Shown: one piece after another, positions 1 to 11,098 of the stretch
How the letters are laid out: the number at the start of each line of letters is the position of its first letter
How positions within the stretch are numbered: position 1 is the stretch's first letter
Source: Theocolax elegans
Lineage: Eukaryota > Arthropoda > Insecta > Hymenoptera > Cerocephalidae
Assembly: GCA_026168455.1 (NCBI GenBank)
Contig: CM047425.1
Location: 44,412,711-44,476,710 of the forward strand
Length of the DNA stretch: 64,000 bases
Direction: 5' to 3'
Notes under the pieces: model-generated
What the model was told of the DNA's origin: nothing
Seen by the model: only the letters and a program-made list of their open reading frames with translations
Database searches by the model: none
Position numbers and translations under genes: made by a program

Positions 1-369
1 TGACTGTCTAATCCACTCCCTACATAATTATACATATTATAATTTACAAAAAATAAACCTGATGCAATGTGACATTTCATAATAATATTATTAATTATGA
101 CTTATTGCTTAACTGCTGTTATTTGCTTAATTGAATTTTACACCGTTGATAAATTTATGATGTTGTCACATTTTAAAATGATCAAGAATCATATCAAATT
201 TATGAAAAAATATATTCAGAGTCTTGCTTTTTTATTGCTCGTATAATTTCAGTGTTTAATACACTTAAGTAGGATATAATTTGAAACACCAGAAGAACAT
301 AAATAAAAATATGTCTTTCTGAAAAACACGAATAAAAGGTTGCCTTATTTATATAATTATTCCTGTTTT
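1..369. other. AT-rich stretch without a recognisable gene
   Basis: AT-rich sequence downstream (in the minus sense) of the Polinton ATPase. Short open frames here are not supported by any motif. Confidence 0.6.
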
Positions 370-1034
370 TCAGGAAGACAACAAACTTGACGTTTGCAGT
401 GTCATGATCTTTGGAACGTAGGCATATTGAACTTTGTCGCCAGGAAATATGCACGTACGAAAACGAAATGCGTCTGGTGTATTTTGCTTCATGTCTAAAA
501 GCAAATAACTAAATGACGGTGTACATGCATCCATGTGCCTCTGGTAAAAATTTTTGATCTTCTGGATAAACTTGTCGTGTAAGGTGCAAAACTTGAGCGC
601 GATCACGCGGACTTTTGAAAAGAACTATATAATTTGAATTTAAGGATAAGTCTCGATGATTTTTACCCTTATAAAAAATATTTTGCGTTATAAAAATAAC
701 ACTTAGGTTTTTATGATGACTACCTTTTGTAACTAAATCGAGTACACAACTGTTGCAAGATTCGCGCAACAAATCGTCAAGTATTAAAAGTTTTTTCTTG
801 TTTGCATCGTAAGAATAATCGCTCGGTTTCGGCAATCCTTCTCTAAATTCAAGTTTTTGTTTGTCACCCGATTTAAAATCCGTACGGTACAATTCCTGCC
901 ATTCACCATAATAAAAAATAATTCTGTCAAAGCGTACATTACACATTTGCGGTAAATGTTTAAGAAAACGTTTTACCAACACGGATTTCCCAGCCATCGT
1001 TGGGCCCGCGCATATACACGTCAAAGGGTGTTTC
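370..1034 (-). pseudogene. Polinton/adintovirus-like packaging ATPase (FtsK/HerA type), frameshifted
   Basis: This family packages DNA into capsids in Polintons/Mavericks and adintoviruses. A Walker A motif (GPTMAGKS) lies near 990 and a Walker B motif (LLILDDLL) near 780. A conserved block follows (TKGSHHKNLSVIFITQN), then the downstream LFKSPRD. The C-terminal piece (SFSYLLLDMKQNTPDAFRFR) lies in a different frame, so a frameshift sits near 535-550. The frame reads WKHPLTCICAGPT just upstream of Walker A and meets a stop immediately before that, so no start codon is certain. It follows DNA polymerase B on the same strand, as expected for this element type. It is decayed and presumably non-functional. 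Confidence 0.85.
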
Positions 1035-1090
1035 CATCACGTATCAATTGTCAATACTAAACGTGAAACTTTAAATACGTATTCTTATAA

Positions 1091-1243
1091 TTACCTCAAG
1101 ATATTAGTATGACCACCGCGGTGGGGGTGGCGGCGACGCGGATGGTAGATACGCTGATACAACCGCGGTTTGTTCAAGCAAATCACCGCGCGGTTAACTA
1201 GCCTGACTAACCGCTCTACCGCTTGATAAATAATAATAAACAT
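1091..1243 (-). CDS. small basic ORF between polymerase and ATPase
   Basis: An open frame of 50 codons with an ATG start and TAA stop. The C-terminal half is rich in Arg, His and Pro (RIYHPRRRHPHRGG) and lies in a locally GC-rich patch inside an AT-rich element. I do not recognise the protein. The position between PolB and the ATPase of a virus-like element would suit a small DNA-binding or core peptide, but that is inference. It could be a chance ORF. Confidence 0.25.
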   Translation of the reverse strand: MFIIIYQAVERLVRLVNRAVICLNKPRLYQRIYHPRRRHPHRGGHTNILR

Positions 1244-1304
1244 TATACATTACCTTCATAATCAGCGAAACTCACACTCACACATAATATATTAATAATA
1301 CATT

Positions 1305-1440
1305 AATATTTACTTACAAATTCTACATATTTACGAAAATTTTACATATTTACAAAATTAAACATATTTATAAATATATATATTTACAAATTTTACATAT
1401 TTACAAATTGTATATATTTGCAAATTTTACATATTTTGTA
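1305..1440. repeat. degenerate short tandem repeat (about 18-20 bp units)
   Basis: Repeated variants of a unit like acatatttacaaaatttt across about 135 bp, just beyond the C-terminal end of the polymerase pseudogene. Confidence 0.6.
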
Positions 1441-4400
1441 CACATATTGCAAAGTATTACCATGGTATCCAAAAGGAAGCGAAAAATTGTTTGATACGTA
1501 ACGCCTCTTTTTCAAAACAGCGCACAGAGTTTTAAATTCTTTACGAGTTACCACATCGTGAAACTGTGTTGTGTGTATCGACATATATTTGACTTTAATT
1601 GTAGAATTGTGTGTATCTTCACAATCAGGAAATTCGGTTTCATTATTATATGAAAGCTATGTGTTTAAAAGCGATTTTATATTATCAAAATTTATTTTTA
1701 AGGAGTTATTAAAATTTAAAGAAACACCTTTCACTTTACAACACTCCAATGATCCTGACGGTGTGACAACGCGATACGCATAAAATTTTGGTGTGACAGC
1801 TACCACGGTATCTATATAACTACCCTCACCGTAACTGTCTAACTCGTCGATCATACCTCCTAAAAGATTACTTAACGGTGGTTCATACTCGCATACATAA
1901 TTTTTCTTTAGAAAAATACACGATTGTCTGTATCACAATACAACAACCTTTTGTCGAGTTTTTCCATATATTTGTATACCTCTAATCGCGCTTGAGCCGC
2001 TGTATATTCCGCAATTACAACGTTTGTATGCGGTGCTTGCGTCGCACATTCTTCCTTAAATTGCCAATTTACGTACATTACATCGTCGTTTAGGGCAACT
2101 ACGCTAAAAATTTCTTTTTCGGGTGCTGTTACTAGTTTTAAAAACATTTGACGATTTTTGACTGTGGTTGTCTGTTTCAAGTTGTTTCGCTGCTCAAATT
2201 TACCCCACAAAGAATTTAAACACAATTTAGAAACAGCGCGTAGACCAGAGTTTTTTTTTCAATTTTTGACGCGTCTAATACTATACCTTCGTCTCTCTCA
2301 TATTCGCGTATATAGCGCTCTTTTGATGCTTCGTCCACGCACCACGAAGGCCACCCACTAGCCAATTGTTTAATCTTCAAGAATTCATCAGCATATGCCG
2401 CAAACAAACCACCGTCGTTACCGTTAAATTGTGTTATCTCGTACTGGCATATTATATATATATATCTACAATATAATATCCAAGACTCACAGCCTTAGGC
2501 AGTTCGTCGACGACCCATATTCCGAGGAATTCGCGATCCGCTGTATTCTCGTGATTGCATTCGGTTTGCCGCATTTCCTCGTAACATGAGCGACAAAGCG
2601 CAAAAAGCAAACGCCCGTGCATTTATATCGGTAAAACCGGTGAGTATGAATTTCGCGGTGGTAAAACACGACACTTTACCAATCCCTCTACACGACTCAA
2701 ATCATTCGTATTTCTACCTGTTAACTCTTCGTATTCGCGGCCTATATAAATACGCGGGTGCCCTAACGGATATTTACTCCGTTTACAAATAAAGGTGTAT
2801 AAGGAGCAAATATCCGTATACTTTATTTTTTCATTTTACTTAACTTATAATATGGAATAATATTTTCGGTACGCCCGCCGAAAAATGCATCACACGGATT
2901 TAATCTAATTTGATTCATTGGCGGATGGTCTTTTAAGAAAACTACAATTTCGGGGTTTTTTCATACCGTACATCGTATCCGAATTCGCGCATTTTACTTA
3001 GTTTTATTACGGTGCTTTCATACGCGTCTATCACGATTCCGATTAAAGCATTTACGGCAACCGTGTGTGTAGCAACCCTCGTACTCAAATACTATACCTT
3101 TGTGTTTGGTATCAGACGACGGTGAAAAACCATCTACTAGAAGCCTTCGGGTAGTCTGAACTCGCGGGCTCTGGCGGCATGTATAATTTCGCGACCGAAT
3201 TCTCTCTCGCGAAAGAGGAGTCACTCAATCGATTTTTGTGAGTGGGTATCATAACGTCTATAACCTTTGACAGGAATTATACCTATGGTTATAGGTTTTA
3301 AGTAATTTTTCCTAAAAACCAAGGAACATGCACTCGCAATAGTCATCACGTTTACAAACGGGCATATTTCTCCCACATTTAAAAATATATTCTTAAACGC
3401 AATACACGACCGTCTTAATATCTCCACATCTATCCTGCAATAATGTAAAATTTATTGTTTTAAATTGAAAATATATTCGCTTTCTTTTTGTCGGTTGTAC
3501 CACAGGTAAAATATATTCCGATCATCACACGACATGGAATCGGGAGCGTGAAAATGCGCGTCAGGTAATACACCTACATAATTTTCATTTTCCAGGGTAT
3601 TAAACAAGTGCGGAAAATACCCTTTTTGCGTGTCTTCCGGTAACCCGAATGTTTTTGGTAAAGCGCTTAGTTTCATGTGAAAATAATTAAGACTGTCGAT
3701 GAAGCATGTTCGGCCTTGTTTGATCATAATGATATTGTTACCATTTAAAATTACGTCAGATGTTATATTTGGGTAACCCTCTACTAATTCACGCAATATA
3801 AATTTTTCGTCAAATCCACCAGCGTTATGCGCAATACATACTATTTTTTTAAAAATTGTGTTTTCACGCAGATATAAATTTATAAATTCGCGTACGGGAT
3901 TTTGCTGAAAACATGCTCGCGTGTACCACATGTAACACAAAATTCAGACATGTTATCACACTCTATACAATCTGTTCACACATGTTGTGATATACACTTT
4001 GCCGTGTTTCAAAATCGTAGAAAACGTACAAATATTTTTTACCCGATCCTAAAAAGTTTGTTACCGGTTTTATGTAACACAAATTGTTATACGAGTGTTT
4101 CGTTTTACATATCTTACAAAAAATAATGCCACATTCGTGATTACCACGATGTGTATGTATAACTTTGTCGCATTTATCGCAGATTTTAATAACATCACAA
4201 ATTTTTTTACTTTTCGCTTTATACGATCCGTTCGTTTTGTGACTGTTGTAGCACGATGTTCCGAAAAATTGTCTGTTACACACCGTACAATCAACTATAT
4301 TATTTTTATCCTGTTGACACGCCGGTAAAACAAAACAGCTCAAGCAGATATTACAACACTCGTGTTGGTCTATATATTTGTAACTTTTGTTACAATAACT

Positions 4401-4550
4401 GCAAAAAAAACTATTTTTTGCAGCCCCGGTTAAATTTAAAATCGTGTCAAAATGTTTGTATTCGTTGTCGTATAATAAATTAACGAGCTTGTAGTTATCG
4501 AATGCGTAATTAACGCGTCAAAATAGCCGACCATCGTACAGAGGTGGATT
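1441..4550 (-). pseudogene. Polinton-type protein-primed DNA polymerase B, multiple frameshifts
   Basis: This family replicates the element's DNA from a protein primer. In N to C order, spread over all three minus frames, I see: Cys-rich zinc modules (about 4450-4080); exonuclease I (YVFYDFET, near 4020); exonuclease II (AHNAGGFDEKF, near 3820); exonuclease III (YCRIDVEILRR, near 3430); the block FEYEGCYTHGC (near 3070); DAFFGGRTENIIPYY (near 2870); a cysteine segment LCRSCYEEM (near 2590); the fingers/palm motif LNSLWGKF (near 2210); and the palm C motif YCDTDN (near 1930). A thumb-like tail ends in SLPFGY near 1460. The usual Ser after the catalytic Asp of the palm motif is Asn here. At least five frame changes and several stops make it a pseudogene. 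Known Polintons have the same PolB-then-ATPase layout. Confidence 0.88.
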
Positions 4551-4575
4551 GCCGTCTCCAGAACAAATTGTTTAC

Positions 4576-4601
4576 AATATATATATATATATATATATAT
4601 A
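4576..4601. repeat. (AT)n microsatellite
   Basis: Simple dinucleotide run next to the upstream end of the Polinton fragment. Confidence 0.9.
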
Positions 4602-4604
4602 CAT

Positions 4605-4627
4605 AGGACCTCCCCGAAGGGAGTCCT
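4605..4627. repeat. short GC-rich inverted repeat
   Basis: AGGACcTCCC and GGGAGTCCT can pair around a small loop with one bulged C. It sits between two microsatellites. No function can be assigned. Confidence 0.5.
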
Positions 4628-4694
4628 AAGTCACAATTAAACTTCATAAAGTCCACAGACCCGTGCCTAACCCCCTACCAATATATTTTACAAT

Positions 4695-4706
4695 ATACAC
4701 ATACAT

Positions 4707-4773
<67 letters not shown>

Positions 4774-4790
4774 TATATCTATATATTTGG
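4695..4790. repeat. (AC)n/(AT)n compound microsatellite
   Basis: About 32 bp of AC repeats followed by about 60 bp of AT repeats, running into the LTR-A-like sequence. Confidence 0.9.
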
Positions 4791-4917
4791 GTACTTAAGG
4801 TATATTCTTTTCGGCTATTTATACGCTTGTATAATTCGTAAAGGCAAACCTGATATTTTATGTTATTTCGATTGCTGAACCAACCGTTTTCTTTTAAAAC
4901 AATTATTATTAGATATT
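4781..4917 (+). repeat. LTR-A fragment (first 137 bp)
   Basis: Near-identical to the first 137 bp of the LTR-A copy at 5921 (shared ...tttgggtacttaaggtat...). It is cut at the inverted LINE-A fragment. The same segment on both sides of LINE-A suggests LTR-A was interrupted and its start duplicated. Confidence 0.75.
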
Positions 4918-5917
4918 AGGCATGAGAGAAAATTACCCTATTTCGTAATTTATGCAATACACCATGGACTCTAGAAGTTATACTGGAAATATGTGAGTTC
5001 CAATGAAGATTTTCATTAATAATAATGCCTAAATTTTGAACCAAACTAACTAGTTCTATCTTATGACCATCGATAATTATAGGATGCAATGCCTCCTTAT
5101 TAATATATCTCATTTGCTGGACAGAACCAATCACAATAGCTTTAGTTTTTTTAAGTTAATATCAGGATCGAAAGTGTGCGCCCATTCTGATATTCTAACA
5201 CCATCCTGAACTAGTTTATCAATGTAAGCATTGTAATCACTTAGATTACAGCTTAAATATAGTTGCAAATCATCAGCAAACAACATTCCTAACGAGTATA
5301 GTAATACTTTTATAATAGAATTAATAAAGATGAGAAATATTAAAGGTCCAGGTGTCGATCCCTGCGGGACGCCGGAAGAGGTTTCAGCAAAATCGGAAAT
5401 AATTCCATTGAGATCAGTAACAGCATGAGATCGACCACTAAGATACGAGTAAAAACCAATGAATTACATTATTAGAAAAATTCTGGTGTTTTAAAATTCG
5501 AAGAAATTTAAAGTGACTTACTGTATCAAATGCTTTTCTAAAATCAAAAAGTGACAAGAATGTGACCATTCCCTTTTCAATTGCCAATCTAATATCCTCA
5601 GTAACTTTTAATAGGGCGGTTTGGGTGCTATATGAAGTACGAAACCAGATTGGTACGGTGAAAGGATGCTATTAGTCTCAAATATCCATTATTTGGTGCA
5701 TGATTAACTTATCGAAAACTTTAGAAAAATGAGAAAGATTAGCAATCGGTCTAGTATCAGATGGTGATAAAGATTTGGCAACCTTACTCAGACGAATAAT
5801 GGATGCCTGCTTCCACATTTTAGGATAAGAGTTAGTAGATATCGATAAATAAAAAGATTCGTAAAAACTGGCACAATAGTTGGAAAGATATCTTAAAATA
5901 ACATAAAGAGATCCATC
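4917..5917 (-). pseudogene. LINE-A reverse transcriptase fragment, inverted copy
   Basis: Reverse complement of 6687-7695 with a few indels. It encodes the same reverse transcriptase segment (non-LTR, Jockey/CR1-like) but is frameshifted, for example where one copy reads GGGG and this one GGG near 4938. Only a short part (IGSVQQMRYINKEALHP...) is open. With its partner it forms about 1-kb inverted arms around a 770-bp centre. Confidence 0.85.
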
Positions 5918-6664
5918 TAAATATATTTGGGTACTTAAGGTATATTCTTTTCGGCTATTTATACGCTTGTATAATTCGTAAAGGCAAACCTGATATTTTA
6001 TGTTATTTCGATTGCTGAACCAACCGTTTTCTTTTTAAAACAATTATTATTAGATATTACAATTTATTTATAATAATTATTCGTTGCATTGCGTTTGATT
6101 TTAAATATTAACGGTTTGAATTGCAATTTATTAACTATAATTCATGTTTTAAACGACAACAATTTTTTAATTTAATCTGCATTTATTTATAATGATTCTT
6201 ATTTCGATTATTAATTATTAATGTTTATAATAAAATAACCTTGCGAATATTTTATTCTATAATGTGTTAACGTGTTCGCCGCACACTTGTTTATTTAATC
6301 AAAATTAAAATCGTTATTTGACTTAAATAAATTTATGCAATTGTTAATAAAATAGTGTGAATTTATGTGTTTTTGCCCATTAAAAAGCTGTAATAATTTA
6401 GTTGCACGTGTTCGTTTAAAGGAAAACAGCATATTATATTTAAATAATTAATGCATGATTAATACGAAATAAAACATATATTATTTTATTTATCCCACAT
6501 TATATCCTGCATCTCTACTCTCAAAATAACTTCGCTCGCTACTCCCGGAGACGTAAGGCTAGTCCTATTCAAACAAGAGCGAAAGGAACGCGAATGGTTT
6601 ATTAACCATTTGCCTTCTTGTAATATTTTTTTATAGTGATTGGTGCAAGTCTGGACGTGACACC
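5918..6664 (+). mobile_element. LTR-A, long terminal repeat-like copy (solo)
   Basis: About 745 bp near-identical to the reverse complement of the repeat ending near 22414 that precedes a tRNA-Gly primer site. It ends in ...ggacgtgaca like the other copy. No internal retroelement sequence follows, so it looks like a solo or recombined LTR. A 22-bp linker joins it to LINE-A. Confidence 0.7.
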
Positions 6665-6686
6665 TTCCTAAAGCTAGGAGTCGCAG

Positions 6687-7780
6687 TTTAGATGGATTCT
6701 CTTTATGTTATTTTAAAGATATCTTTCCAACTATTGTGCCAGTTTTTACGAATCTTTTTTATTTATCGATATCTACTAACTCTTATCCTAAAATGTGGAA
6801 GCAGGCATCCATTATTCGTCTGAGTAAGGTTGCCAAATCTTTATCACCATCTGATACTAGACCGATTGCTAATCTTTCTCATTTTTCTAAAGTTTTCGAT
6901 AAGTTAATCACGCACCAAATAATGGAATATTTTGAGACTAATAGCATCCTTTCACCGTACCAATCTGGGTTTCGTACTTCATATAGCACCCAAACCGCCC
7001 TATTAAAAGTTACTGAGGATATTAGATTGGCAATTGAAAAGGGAATGGTCACATTCTTGTCACTTTTTGATTTTAGAAAAGCATTTGATACAGTAAGTCA
7101 CTTTAAATTTCTTCGAATTTTAAAACACCAGAATTTTTCTAATAATGTAATTCATTGGTTTTACTCGTATCTTAGTGGTCGATCTCATGCTGTTACTGAT
7201 CTCAATGGAATTATTTCCGATTTTGCTGAAACCTCTTCCGGCGTCCCGCAGGGATCGACACCTGGACCTTTAATATTTCTCATCTTTATTAATTCTATTA
7301 TAAAAGTATTACTATACTCGTTAGGAATGTTGTTTGCTGATGATTTGCAACTATATTTAAGCTGTAATCTAAGTGATTACAATGCTTACATTGATAAACT
7401 AGTTCAGGATGGTGTTAGAATATCAGAATGGGCGCACACTTTCGATCCTGATATTAACTTTAAAAAAACTAAAGCTATTGTGATTGGTTCTGTCCAGCAA
7501 ATGAGATATATTAATAAGGAGGCATTGCATCCTATAATTATCGACGGTCATAAGATAGAACTAGTTAGTTTGGTTCAAAATTTAGGCATTATTATTAATG
7601 AAAATCTTCATTGGAACTCACATATTTCCAGTATAACTTCTAGAGTCCATGGTGTATTGCATAAATTACGAAATAGGGGTAATTTTCTCTCATGCCAAAT
7701 GAGAATTAAATTAATTACTTTATTGGTTATTCCCCATTTTGACTATGCATTTGTTGGTTATATCGATTTACCTTATATTA
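6687..7780 (+). pseudogene. LINE-A reverse transcriptase domain (non-LTR, Jockey/CR1-like), truncated at both ends
   Basis: The open frame 6736-7800 encodes a non-LTR reverse transcriptase. Visible landmarks are DTRPIANLSHFSKVFDKL, QSGFRTSYSTQTALL, the A motif LFDFRKAFDTV, GVPQGSTPGPLIFL and the catalytic C motif FADDLQLY, then thumb residues NLGIIINENLHWNSHIS. The 5' end starts abruptly (...gatggattc) and the 3' end runs into LTR-C near 7780, so endonuclease and C-terminus are missing. The pre-RT sequence (DGFSLCYFKDIFP...) is similar in kind to LINE-1 at 24.7-26 kb, which lacks an RT here; common family membership is inference. Confidence 0.85.
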
Positions 7781-7792
7781 GATATTTTTATT

Positions 7793-8089
7793 TGTTATAA
7801 ATGTTTTTATACTCTCCATTGCGTTGTTGGTTTGAGAACAACTGCCTCTCGGTATTAGCGTACTATGTGTGGTGAGGAGGTTGGGCGACTCGCGTTAAGT
7901 ATCGGAGCGCTCCGGGGAATCCCGGCTGTATTAAGATTGACGCGGCGTGCCACTTCTCCGCGGCGCATGTTCGCCTGATACGCGGGAGCACTCGACTCGA
8001 CTTAGCCTCGTAATACAGAATGTTCCCCTCCTTCTTTGGATAGATTTATTGATGTATGGGGCGAATATATGTATGTATGTATGTATATG

Positions 8090-8176
<87 letters not shown>

Positions 8177-9117
8177 TCGGTGAGGAACGAAGGTCCGCCT
8201 TGAACGTGGATAGCGGTGTCAAATTGCCGGATAATGTCCTGCTAGACCTGCGGGCGTCGACGTTAGATGTGTATGCTGTTGGAGCCCGATGATTTCCAGA
8301 TGTCGAAGTCGTGGTTCCTCGACTATGGCTCGTGGATGTCAACGATGCGTCTCGATTCCCGAATAGAAGATCTCTCTTTATTTCAGATGCGTATTGTTTT
8401 AAAGTCCGAGTAGCAGTGCCACGCCCTCGGATAAAAATCAAAAAGTTGACGAGCAGAGCTTCGCCTTATGAAAACTTTAGATGAAGAATTAGGAGTGGCT
8501 GTGTCTGTTCTGGGTCCTCTTTATATACCCTAAAAGTCTATGCATCTGTCCTTGTCTTACACTTTGCCTTATATGGAAATTGTGTAAGTAGTTCTCGATT
8601 TTTCTGTGCTTGCACCCGATTGGGCCGTTAGATGTGCGTGATTAAAAATTATCGAATCCCGTGCATTTTCTGTATCGCTTCGTAGTTAATTCGGAGAATT
8701 TGCTGTCCCCCTTTTATTACTGCGACGTTATCCAAAGAACGGCTCAATTTATTACTTCCTTCTAATGCTCGAATTTTCTAGTCGATGTTTCCCATTGCCG
8801 GCTCTTCTCCGAGCATTGATTTTATAGTGCAGTACAAAAAAAACTCTTGCGTAACCCTTCGTTTCGATCTCACTATCGGCGACCCCGCTTATATGTGTAT
8901 TGGCTTTGAATAATATATTCAACTCTACTTATCAGTCTCTTTTACGTTTGAAACACTCGTAAAATAATCTGTTCCTTAGCTCTATTTTATATTACTGCAT
9001 TTACTTAGAATAATTCTTTATCAACCTTATTTGTTCGTCTTCTACGCCGTATTTTTATTCTAAACTACGCAGTACTTTTTACGAAAAATAATAATATAAT
9101 TTCGTCGGGACGCGACA
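7793..9117 (-). mobile_element. LTR-C, copy 1
   Basis: On the minus strand it begins TGTCGCGTCCCGACG and ends CATTTATAACA, the usual TGT...ACA termini. It is preceded by a polypurine tract (AAAAAGGGGGGGAGT). It contains a compound microsatellite at 8063-8172. Copies lie at 9499-10719 and, truncated, at 23741-24685. Confidence 0.75.
8063..8173. repeat. (TATG)n/(TA)n/(TG)n microsatellite inside LTR-C
   Basis: Compound simple repeat at the point where the three LTR-C copies differ most: long here, short at 9723-9773, mainly TA at 23630-23740. Confidence 0.9.
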
Positions 9118-9498
9118 ACTCCCCCCCTTTTTAAAAACGACGCCCTCGTCGTTGATCAATATTATTATTATATTATTATTTCTCTTAACATAAGATATCA
9201 TACTTAATTTTAAATTATAAACATTATTTCGATTAATTTTTCTTTATTTCTTATGGTGAACTTTATAAACCATATTACAATTATTTATTTCGTAGTTCAA
9301 CTTCGTTTGTTATTATGTTACATACTTCGAGTACATTATTTCAAACAGTTTAACAGTATTGATATAATTCACCTATACAAATAGATACGTAATAAAAAAA
9401 GTTTTATTATTACAATTTATTATAGATATTCCGAAAAATTGTATAATTATTATTAAATTGTTTTCTATAGTTAACAAAAAAATTTATTTATCTTTATT
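9118..9498 (-). mobile_element. LTR-C element 3' internal remnant with polypurine tract
   Basis: A 380-bp non-coding segment between two LTR-C copies. In the minus sense it ends with a purine run directly against the LTR start, as 3' internal regions do. The same segment follows copy 2. Confidence 0.7.
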
Positions 9499-10719
9499 TG
9501 TTATAAATGTTTTTATACTCTCCATTGCGTTGTTGGTTTGAGAACAACTGCCTCTCGGTATTAGCGTACTATGTGTGGTGAGGAGGTTGGGCGACTCGCG
9601 TTAAGTATCGGAGCGCTCCGGGGAATCCCGGCTGTATTAAGATTGACGCGGCGTGCCACTTCTCCGCGGCGCATGTTCGCCTGATACGCGGGAGCACTCG
9701 ACTCGACTTAGCCTCGTAATACAGATGTATAATATATATATGGTGTGTGTGTGTGTGTTGGTGTGTGTGTGTGTGTATTCGGTGAGGAACGAAGGTCCGC
9801 CTTGAACGTGGATAGCGGTGTCAAATTGCCGGATAATGTCCTGCTAGACCTGCGGGCGTCGACGTTAGATGTGTATGCTGTTGGAGCCCGATGATTTCCA
9901 GATGTCGAAGTCGTGGTTCCTCGACTATGGCTCGTGGATGTCAACGATGCGTCTCGATTCCCGAATAGAAGATCTCTCTTTATTTCAGATGCGTATTGTT
10001 TTAAAGTCCGAGTAGCAGTGCCACGCCCTCGGATAAAAATCAAAAGTTGACGAGCAGAGCTTCGCCTTATGAAAACTTTAGATGAAGAATTAGGAGTGGC
10101 TGTGTCTGTTCTGGGTCCTCTTTATATACCCTAAAAGTCTATGCATCTGTCCTTGTCTTACACTTTGCCTTATATGGAAATTGTGTAAGTAGTTCTCGAT
10201 TTTTCTGTGCTTGCACCCGATTGGGCCGTTAGATGTGCGTGATTAAAAATTATCGAATCCCGTGCATTTTCTGTATCGCTTCGTAGTTAATTCGGAGAAT
10301 TTGCTGTCCCCCTTTTATTACTGCGACGTTATCCAAAGAACGGCTCAATTTATTACTTCCTTCTAATGCTCGAATTTTCTAGTCGATGTTTCCCATTGCC
10401 GGCTCTTCTCCGAGCATTGATTTTATAGTGCAGTACAAAAAAACTCTTGCGTAACCCTTCGTTTCGATCTCACTATCGGCGACCCCGCTTATATGTGTAT
10501 TGGCTTTGAATAATATATTCAACTCTACTTATCAGTCTCTTTTACGTTTGAAACACTCGTAAAATAATCTGTTCCTTAGCTCTATTTTATATTACTGCAT
10601 TTACTTAGAATAATTCTTTATCAACCTTATTTTGTTCGTCTTCTACGCCGTATTTTTATTCTAAACTACGCAGTACTTTTTACGAAAAATAATAATATAA
10701 TTTTCGTCGGGACGCGACA
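9499..10719 (-). mobile_element. LTR-C, copy 2
   Basis: Near-identical to copy 1 except for a much shorter microsatellite. Copy 1 and copy 2, each with the 380-bp internal piece, form a direct tandem, as unequal recombination between LTR elements would leave. Confidence 0.75.
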
Positions 10720-11098
10720 ACTCCCCCCCTTTTTAAAAACGACGCCCTCGTCGTTGATCAATATTATTATTATATTATTATTTCTCTTAACATAAGATAT
10801 CATACTTAATTTTAAATTATAAACATTATTTCGATTAATTTTTCTTTATTTCTTATGGTGAACTTTATAAACCATATTACAATTATTTATTTCGTAGTTC
10901 AACTTCGTTTGTTATTATGTTACATACTTCGAGTACATTATTTCAAACAGTTTAACAGTATTGATATAATTCACCTATACAAATAGATACGTAATAAAAA
11001 AAGTTTTATTATTACAATTTATTATAGATATTCCGAAAAATTGTATAATTATTATTAAATATGTTTTCTATAGTTAACAAAAAAATTTATTTATCTTT
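10720..11098 (-). mobile_element. LTR-C 3' internal remnant, second copy
   Basis: Matches 9118-9490 with few differences, then ends abruptly (...tttatctttag) in unrelated AT-rich DNA. No retroviral domains are visible. Confidence 0.65.

Noticed and set aside
4605..4627. Intrinsic terminator or Polinton terminal repeat
   Set aside because: The hairpin is short, lacks a partner elsewhere in the window, and terminators of this kind are not expected in insects.
4663..4878. ORFs encoding Tyr-Ile or Thr-His strings
   Set aside because: Translations of AT and AC microsatellites. The same applies near 8.1, 23.6, 35.2 and 49.6 kb.
8046..8441. Minus-strand ORF (MIFIRGRGTATR...) present in all three LTR-C copies
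   Set aside because: It lies within the LTR, ends in microsatellite-encoded Thr-His or Tyr-Ile repeats, and has no motif. Conservation is explained by LTR identity.
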